From contig JAXDDX010000011.1 of assembly GCA_034670405.1 (NCBI GenBank), positions 3,603,501 to 3,667,500 of the forward strand: DNA of 64,000 bases. The letters are read 5' to 3'. Below are positions 56,601-64,000 of the stretch, one piece after another. Made by a program: the position numbers and the translations under genes. The first letter of the stretch is position 1; every line of letters begins with the position of its first letter. The stretch comes from Hoplostethus atlanticus (taxonomy: Eukaryota; Chordata; Actinopteri; Trachichthyiformes; Trachichthyidae). The notes beneath the pieces were generated by a model. It was not told the DNA's origin, did no database searches, and worked only from the letters and a program-made list of their open reading frames with translations.

Positions 56601-59600
56601 GTCTCTCTGGCTCTCTGAGGAGAGGGGAAGAAAAGCAGAATGAAGTTATTTGTTTTATGTGCAGTTGTGTATGAAAAGCTTGTAGTCTGAGTAAATTCAA
56701 ATTGAGTTTCCCAAGTACCACTATGTATCTGTGAGTTGCTACCTGTAGGTCTGAGGAACTCATGTTGAAGGTTTTCCACTGATCTATGCTATCCACAGAC
56801 GCCTGAGGGTTCAGCCTCTTCCTGCTGCTTTTGCCAGGGACTCGCAACCTCTTTCCTCCCTGAATACAGAGTTACAATATTTTCAACATAACCACTATGG
56901 TAAAAGGACTAGGGAATCGTATGGTCGAAGCCAAAGTTAGGACATTTTTGGGTAGGTTTAACTCACCAGGCCACTGTCATCCTCATCATCAGCATCTTGC
57001 TGATGTGGCTCCTCCCCTTCCTCTCTGTCACTGTGGTCATAGTGATCGCCGGGGTCGAGGGACTCCTGGGATTGGTTGATGAGGCTGCGGCTGCGACCAA
57101 TAGTGCCCAGAGCCAGCTGGGACACCGGAGACAGCAGGGTGGCACCTAGACTTGTCCGCTGGAGAGGAACGGGTTTCCAAGGGTTTGGTTAAATAATGTC
57201 TCTCTGTGTGTATGTGTTTCATTCCTAAACCGTAATCTGTTCACAACTCACCTTTTGGCCTTCTGTGTTGGCACCACTCTGCTTGGAGTTCTTCAGTAAT
57301 TTAGACAGAGGTTCTGGGGATACAGAGATAGAGAAATTAATTCATGATTAATTGATGAATCAAACTTAGTCTCTGCACAACTTAAAGTTTTCAGTTTCAA
57401 TAAATTTGACATTTCTCACCCTTCCTGCGCGCTCTACGAGGAGTAGGGCCCTCTTTGGTTTGAGGCGAGTCCTTCTTGTCACCATCAGGGCTGTAGTGAA
57501 ACCCTGGGTGATCTGGAGAAATAAGGGAAGCGATATCATGTGACATGTGGCAGATGAATTACAACCCGTAAAAGAACATAAAAGCAATAATTATTTCCAT
57601 TTTAACTCAAGTAAATTGGCACTTACGCATAGCATCCATCTCCAAAATGGCTTGCTTGGCCTAGGATTCAAGATAATAGAAGGCAAAATGAGTGTGAGCT
57701 AAATTGCCACCTAGTGCTCTGGCACTAGGTGGCGCCAGATCACAGTCTTTACCAAACAGTGTTGAACAAGCATCAGGTTAACAAGCGATCCCCTTCATGT
57801 AATTACAATGAACCTTCAACACCCTTCTCCTCTGGAGAGAAGTCACAATTTTCCACTTGGCCGAAGAGCAAAGGCAGATGAAGAGACAGAAGAGCGATTG
57901 TGATGGCGAGAAAATAGTGAGAGAAAGAAACCAGAGTACAGGAAAAGAGTCAAGGAAAAAGAAGGGGAGAGGAGAGAAAGATGGAAGAGGAGAATGAAAG
58001 TGGGCGAGTGGGAGTGACAGTTCCAATGCATCCCACTCGAGGCCTGTGTTTTACGACATCAGTGAGTACTTCAACGGACGCGGAGCTGTCAGGGGACTTG
58101 GCCGCTCTTACCTTGGCAGGGATTTTGGCCGGATGGTTTTCAAGTATGAGTCTCTTGAGGTGTAAGATCCACATGCGCTTATCCTGCTGCGATTTGGCCT
58201 GGAGGCAGAGCGCAGCACGATGCAGAGGAGAAGATAAGAGACGACGATTAGACATGCAAACTTAAAAAGAGGTTTTAGAAGATTAGAGACAAACCCGAAA
58301 AATGTTTGGATCGTGCCTCGTGGTCTTCTACGGTTGTTACGCAACACAGATTATGTTTTCTTTTTCAGTGTGTGTCCAAAACACTATGGTTTAGAAACAA
58401 CAATGGCCGCCATTAGCCTCTAAACGCTCAACGTGCCTGAGCACTTCAGTGTGCTGAGCTTGGCTGCTCTACAAAACACCTGCAAACAAACTGGTCATAG
58501 TTTCTGATTGTGCTCTTGTTCCATGCTCCTGGCTGCGTAATCACAGTCACAATAGGTTGATTGACATGTGTTATGCTGTGTGCTTCCTTGTACAATGTCC
58601 CATTTGCTATACCTGTACTGTGTGCTGTAGTTTGGGGTTCTTGTAGTGGAACACACTGAAGCTCAGCGGTTCTTTAGGAATGATTTCCACCAGCATCAGG
58701 TTGCAGCACTGCGGAGGACAGGTGGAGAGACTTCAATTAGAACTACTGTTTCTGAGCAGAAAAGGCGCGTGTGTGTGTGTGCAGTGACATCGTGCCTCGA
58801 GCTGCGTAGACTCACCAGGATGTGAGCCTTGTACGTGTAGGTTTCCTCCCGTTTCTTGGTGACCAGCAGGAGCTTGTCAAACAGGAAGAGGGTTCTCTCG
58901 TTCTTGGCTCGCTGCAGACGGAACGTTCCTTCTAGAACCAACTCTCCGTAGCCAATCAGATCAGGGCCCTTCCAGTTGGTCAGCAGGCTCTGGATCTCCT
59001 GCAGAGAGCAAGATAATAGAGAGAGGGAGCACAGTTTATTCATTTGGACATTTAACAATGAGAAAACTGGAAAAACCTAGAAACAAGGGGCTTCTAAAAA
59101 CATCTCATCTCAGGAAACAAAAGTTCAACTGAAATGGATAACAGAAAATAGATGACAACAAAAATCTGTGAAAATATCAACAGTGTAGAAAAAAACTAAA
59201 ATGAAAAGTAGGATAAATAAATGTAAAGATGCCTGATGCAGAAAATGAAATCACAGTGTAGTAGTGAGTTAGGGTGTGTGTGTGTGTGTGAGACAGAAGG
59301 AGGGAGAGCGACAGCATGTGTGTGTTGTTTTACTGGATGAAGGGAGGGATAGAAGTAAGGAGAGAAAGCAAAAAGGTTAAGGAAAAATAAAAAAGAATAG
59401 GGTGAAAGGGCAAGTAGAGAGCAAAATGAAAAGAACAAAAACGGAAAAAATGAAGGAAGAATGAACATTTCTTTGGAAACAAAGTCATCGCTAAACACCA
59501 GACTCTTTCTCGGAAGTAAACCCTTCCACTCTTCCACGCACATTCCTGCATTCATCTGACCATTCTGGCTCCCAGCTGATAAAAGAAACACGTTTCCCTT

Positions 59601-60164
59601 TTATGTGTGAGCTCCTTACGCAAGGCCATCATTAGGCCAGTGGAAAACCCAGTGTCTTGCATAAGGCCCGGGGAGGATCAGAGGGCTGGCTAATCCAAAC
59701 CTGGAGACGACATAACTCTTCCGCAATACAATAAAAATGTGTCTCCTCGAACGGCTTCAAAATAAAATGCCTGTTTTAATAATAGAAATAATGAGAGACG
59801 GGGAAAGCTTGCATTGCCAAAACATCTGCGTGCAAACGCACCAGAAGCATCTAGGGGACATCATGAAGGAAATCACACACACACATTTACTGATTCAACT
59901 AAGGGTTGGACCAAGCGTTGAATCAAATAAATAGTTCTTTATTTGAAAAAGCAGTGTGTTCTACAAAAGTAGAACTAGTGGGTTATCATCCTTATTTTGT
60001 GTGTGTGTGTTCAAATGTCCTCACAAGGATACAAAGATTATGTACCTTTTTCAAGGGTCTGATTTAGGATTGGGGCTCAGGGTTTAGGTTAGAATTAGGA
60101 TTAGGTTAGGGTAATGCTTAAGGAATGCATGTAGCCAATGGAAAGTCCTAGTATATAAGTATAA

Positions 60165-60201
<37 letters not shown>

Positions 60202-60478
60202 CTGGTACCTGTAACCTAACGGCGTGCTCGTGTCTCCTCTTCATGTCGTTGATGTGCCAGGCCACTCTCTGCATGGTGTCGATCGCTTCCTGCACAACCT
60301 CATAGGTCTCTGTGTCCTTCTCCATGTGGTTGGCTATCTCCTGCAGAGCACACACACACACCGTTAGCGCCTTGCGCGCACACACTCACACACACACACA
60401 CGTCACGCAAGCATGACACGTGTTCATTAAGACGCGCACACATGCATACACCTTTATGTCTGTTGCTGCACACACAAG

Positions 60479-60519
<41 letters not shown>

Positions 60520-61318
60520 AGCAGACATACTGGGCACCATATGTCTAAGCAGTTGGCCTCCCCATAGTAAGCCAGAAATACACTGCTATTGAACTCTTAT
60601 GTGTATGTAAACATTAGTCATGGCTTGTGGGCCTGAGAGTGTGTGTGTGTGTGTGTGTGTGTGTGCTTGCTTACAAGTGGGTGTCTGTGCTTGCATTTCT
60701 GTGTGTCAAGATCGGTTTGTGTGTGAGTGTGTGAAAGGGAGAGCGAGGGCGAGAGAGAGAGAGACAGAGAGAGAGACAGACAGACCGAGACAGACAGGCA
60801 GGCAGACGTACGTGCAGCAGGAGGTGGTACTTGAGGATCCTCTGCACTGGCTTGAGCAGGTAGGAGCCCAGGGGCAAGGAGTGCCTCAGAGATTCCTGGC
60901 GCTCGCGGAAAAACTTGGCCAACGCCTTGTTCCTCATGCACTCGGTTAGCACGGCCACCGACCTGCGGAGAAGCGGCACAATGAATGATGTCGCGGGGGG
61001 GGATGTGATCGGACACAAACGATTGGACAGTGAAAACAAATGGGAGCGGTACTGAATGTCCTCCCCTGGAAAACAATAACAAAGGAAATGATTCAATAGG
61101 AAGATAGCGTGATGGAAGGTTCTCTCGCACTTTGAACCTCAATTTACACGTGTACTGTTTTTCTCAGCAGTATGAACTCATCTCCGTGTCCTTATTCTAC
61201 TAAAATGAGAGCACTATAAAACCTTGTAGGGTCTTTGTCTGTACTGGTCAGTGGATCTGTGGTCAGCTGTGACCTACTGGGGAAGAAAGAGCCTTTTTTT
61301 ACTGATGAGAGGAGGCTG

Positions 61319-61349
<31 letters not shown>

Positions 61350-61741
61350 ATGCACAGAAAAAGATAGAGACACACAGTTGTGAGCTGCCCAAAGCGTGTC
61401 TGTCTCTTTGTGTGTGTGTGTGTGTGTGTGTGTGCATGTGCATGTCTAAATTCCAGTGCAGCTCCACACAGGCCTCACATTGTTCTAGTGGAAACCCGAC
61501 CTTAAGAGCTCAGTAGGACCATGATACATCTGCAGCCTTCGCTCCTACTGTGTGTGTGTGTGTGTATGTGTGCATGTGTGTGTGTGTGTGTGTGTGTGTT
61601 TCTGTCGTGTGTGACCTTGGTTGGGGTCACCAGCTGTGTGAGGGTGTGGGAGAGGGTCTATCTCCAACAGCTGACAATAGTGCCTTCACACAGTCAGTCA
61701 GTCAGTCTGCAGTCTTTCTGTCTGTCTGTCTGTCTCCTCCC

Positions 61742-61782
<41 letters not shown>

Positions 61783-61950
61783 CACCCAATTAGTCATCAT
61801 TAGCTCGTAAATAATTTCTTCACCATGCGGTTCATCCTGCCGCAGTTAAAAGTAGCCAGAGGAGGAGGTGTGTTCTCTGCTGTTGTGAAATACGGTAGGT
61901 GCAATATATCTTAGCATGAAGAATAGCCTCACGTTTCAGCCTATTCTTAA

Positions 61951-61993
<43 letters not shown>

Positions 61994-62561
61994 AATAGAC
62001 ATAGAAATCACACACAGACACACACTTCTTCTAGCTGAGGTACCCCTCCACAGGTGTCCCGTAGCGCCACGGCGTTCACACAATGCAGAATAAAACATTA
62101 ACGCCGTCAGGTATGATAAGGTGACAACTATAATACCCATCTGTCAGCGGGTGAGCTGTAACTCTGTCAATAGGCCCGAATAAAAGAACGAAAGAAAGAG
62201 AGAGAGTGAGAGGGAGGGAGGGAGGCGGGGAGGGAGACCCTGAGGCGTAACTGGCAGTAGACATTTTGACTCCTGCTGAGGTGGCTTCTATAGGACGTGT
62301 CAGTTTGGTAGGGAGGGGAAAAAGGGTAACGCATCGCTCGACCTACACAATAGGGCTATGTGAGACGCTGGGAATCAAGTACGTGGAGGTGAGACGGGGG
62401 TGAGGTTGTGGGACACAACGAAGGCGGGAGGATTGGTTTTATACCGCAGTCAATCGGTACTCAGTACTCGTACTCAGACACACACGTGCACAGAGAGAGC
62501 GCTTGTTGTCTTACCTGGGGTAGTTGGTGCAGTACTGGGTATAGATGTGGAATTCTTCACT
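53659..62561 (-). CDS. plekhg1: Pleckstrin homology and RhoGEF domain-containing protein G (G1-like), C-terminal 13 exons
   Basis: DH-PH exchange factor for Rho-family GTPases. Exons (minus): 62561-62515, 60962-60812, 60340-60209, 58998-58816, 58708-58613, 58198-58112, 57660-57627, 57512-57420, 57313-57252, 57158-56967, 56859-56743, 56614-54769, 54669-53659. All phases match. The DH domain starts mid-way ([73 protein letters not shown]). The PH domain covers [24 protein letters not shown] to [27 protein letters not shown] long acidic/proline-rich tail follows, ending [24 protein letters not shown]1, G2 and G3 share this layout; G1 is preferred from the tail and its location on human 6q25. 5' exons lie beyond 64000. 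The last exon shows a frame break or tiny intron near 53972-54024. Confidence 0.75.
57706..57733. repeat. Perfect 12-bp inverted repeat in plekhg1 intron
   Basis: GCCACCTAGTGC, a four-base loop, then GCACTAGGTGGC. Each arm resembles the CTCF core motif, pointing away from one another. Confidence 0.8.
60000..60200. repeat. CA-repeat-associated dispersed repeat with TTAGG-like words
   Basis: Contains GTCCTCACAAGGATAC, then repeated GGTTTAGG/GATTAGG/GGTTAGGG words, then AATGCATGTAGCCAATG, bounded by TG tracts. This combination recurs in many fish genomes from general familiarity; the class is uncertain. Confidence 0.5.
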
Positions 62562-63947
62562 CTGGGAAAAGACACACACACACACACACACACACATTAG
62601 TCAATGCACACCTGCAACAGCAAAACGTGCAGAACTGAAAAGAGTTTACAACAGAAAGCTAGAGGCCATATTAGTGTGTGTGTGTGTTAGCAGGTACATG
62701 CAGAGATGTAGTGGAGGGTAATCCCACCTAAATGTTGAGTTTTTATGACTGAGATTCGTAGCGAGTATCAAACTGATGTATGTTATGTGAAGATGGGCTT
62801 GTTTAAGGAAAGGCATGTATGAAAGTGTTATTGATTTTTCATAATCCTCACTGACTGAAAGCGTTTAATTTCCCACCACACCACTGGGTGAATCCACAGC
62901 GGGTCCTACAGTAGCTCGGCTGTCCCATGTTTACTGCCCTGCACACCCTGAGCCCACGGACAAAGACTCCTCTCTCCTCCGTTTACCTGCCCGCTAATTG
63001 AAAGTCAACCCCGTAGCTTATGATTAGCCCGCGTCCCTGCCTTTAAGTCTCTGTTGAGCCCAACAGCCCCGAGCGCTCGGATTAAATATCCCCCCATGCC
63101 TCGTCGCCGCCCCTTTAATTGAGCCTCTTGCACCTCGCATGCCTCTCTGAACATCAAAAGGCATCAGAGGCAGCGTGACTCATCAAAGCTCGAACGAACA
63201 TCCTCTCTTTTTACTGATATTCTCCTCTTATTCTGATTTTCTTCTCTTCTTCGTCCCCCCCCCCCCCCCCAACTGTTGCATAACTTGGGAGTCTGATTGA
63301 ACTCTATCTGCGTCTATAAATACCACCACGTTGGGTCTGACACAGGATGCGGACAGCTATCAGGAAACGGCATCATAAACACACGGGGCCAGATGACAGG
63401 AGGCCGCCCCCGGGTTCATGATGTACGAACGCACACATTCACACACACACACACACACGCTAGCGAACACGTGACGCAGAGCAGGAACACACCCGTATAG
63501 AACGTATAGATGTGGGATGTGTGTGAAAGTTAGGTTTCCCTGGGGGAAAGTAAATATACATCTCTATTCAAACCTCAGCAAACAATCCGACCTGCCGACA
63601 ATGGAACAAAAACAGTGCATCCCACCACAAATATACACAAAGATAGAACACACACACACACACACACACACACACTCATGCTTTGGTTGCCTGAGGTGCT
63701 CCGTGGGAACCGTTCTAAATTGAAGAGCAGAGTTCTCCTCGTCTCCAGCAGTCTGCCGCCACAGACCAGGCCTAAACACAACCAGATGTGCCACCATCGA
63801 TTTCTGATGATACACACACCAGTGATGCACACTCCTAATACACACTCTAATACCCTTTGGCACCGAGCACACAACACCAAAACCACAAGACACACACACA
63901 CATACTCCTATGGAATACAAATTTGTACAGAGCGTGCATGGAGCCGC

Positions 63948-63982
<35 letters not shown>

Positions 63983-64000
63983 CACAAACCTACATACACT
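62562..64000 (-). other. plekhg1 intron reaching the right edge
   Basis: No upstream DH exon was recognised in this stretch. It holds CA repeats and a poly-C tract only. Confidence 0.5.

Larger units (their letters stand above)
59270..64000. repeat. Cluster of (CA)n/(TG)n microsatellites in plekhg1 introns
   Basis: Dinucleotide tracts at about 59275-59290, 60164-60200, 60481-60518, 60639-60664, 61318-61342, 61410-61434, 61550-61600, 61743-61774, 61952-61989, 62573-62595, 63438-63459, 63648-63675 and 63950-63980, plus a poly-C run at 63257-63271. Apart from the exons listed for plekhg1, no other gene is seen. Confidence 0.9.

Noticed and set aside
60070-60112. Interstitial telomeric repeat
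   Set aside because: The TTAGG-like words are irregular and part of a larger CA-associated repeat; no run of perfect TTAGGG.

Overview
The window is vertebrate nuclear DNA and most likely from a teleost fish. Genes are split into many short exons with GT-AG introns, AATAAA signals lie downstream of stop codons, (CA)n/(TG)n microsatellites are very dense, and the predicted proteins look fish-like (for example a SOD2 leader beginning [10 protein letters not shown]). There are no operons, no bacterial genes and no tRNA or rRNA genes. The gene order FNDC1(+) - SOD2(-) - WTAP(+) - ACAT2(+) - TCP1(-) has the same order and orientation as human 6q25.3, so this is an anciently conserved block. It is followed by a minus-strand PLEKHG-family Rho-GEF, called plekhg1 here.

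Layout. 1-9.8 kb: last seven coding exons and the 3' UTR of fndc1. 9.8-28.1 kb: an 18-kb stretch without a supportable gene, holding microsatellites, a diverged ~62-bp tandem array (12.06-12.43 kb) and a common-type fish dispersed repeat near 17.6 kb. 28.1-30.7 kb: complete sod2, with a foldback repeat in an intron. 30.7-32.9 kb: intergenic, with a decayed non-LTR retrotransposon reverse-transcriptase fragment and an NRF1-like site. 32.9-39.45 kb: complete wtap. 40.0-44.24 kb: complete acat2. 44.3-49.5 kb: tcp1 on the opposite strand, tail-to-tail with acat2. 49.6-51.3 kb: intergenic. 51.6-64 kb: 3' UTR, C-terminal exons, PH domain and most of the DH domain of plekhg1; its 5' exons lie beyond the window.

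The most interesting content beyond the protein genes is inside tcp1. Introns 1 and 7 each encode a well-formed H/ACA snoRNA (two hairpins, H box, ACA three bases from the 3' end). Introns 3 and 6 each hold a diverged paralogue of one of them, in which the 5' hairpin is kept with compensatory pairing while the 3' half has decayed or cannot be folded by eye. Mammalian TCP1 hosts SNORA20 and SNORA29, so two intact copies fit expectation; the extra pair may be undescribed.

Two coding regions show single-base frame breaks: tcp1 exon 11 (clear) and the plekhg1 last exon (either a frame break or a 52-nt intron). Both are more likely residual assembly indels than true lesions. The genes are housekeeping and functionally unrelated: mitochondrial superoxide dismutation (SOD2), the m6A writer complex (WTAP), cytosolic acetoacetyl-CoA thiolase (ACAT2), cytosolic chaperonin (TCP1), extracellular matrix (FNDC1) and Rho signalling (PLEKHG1).
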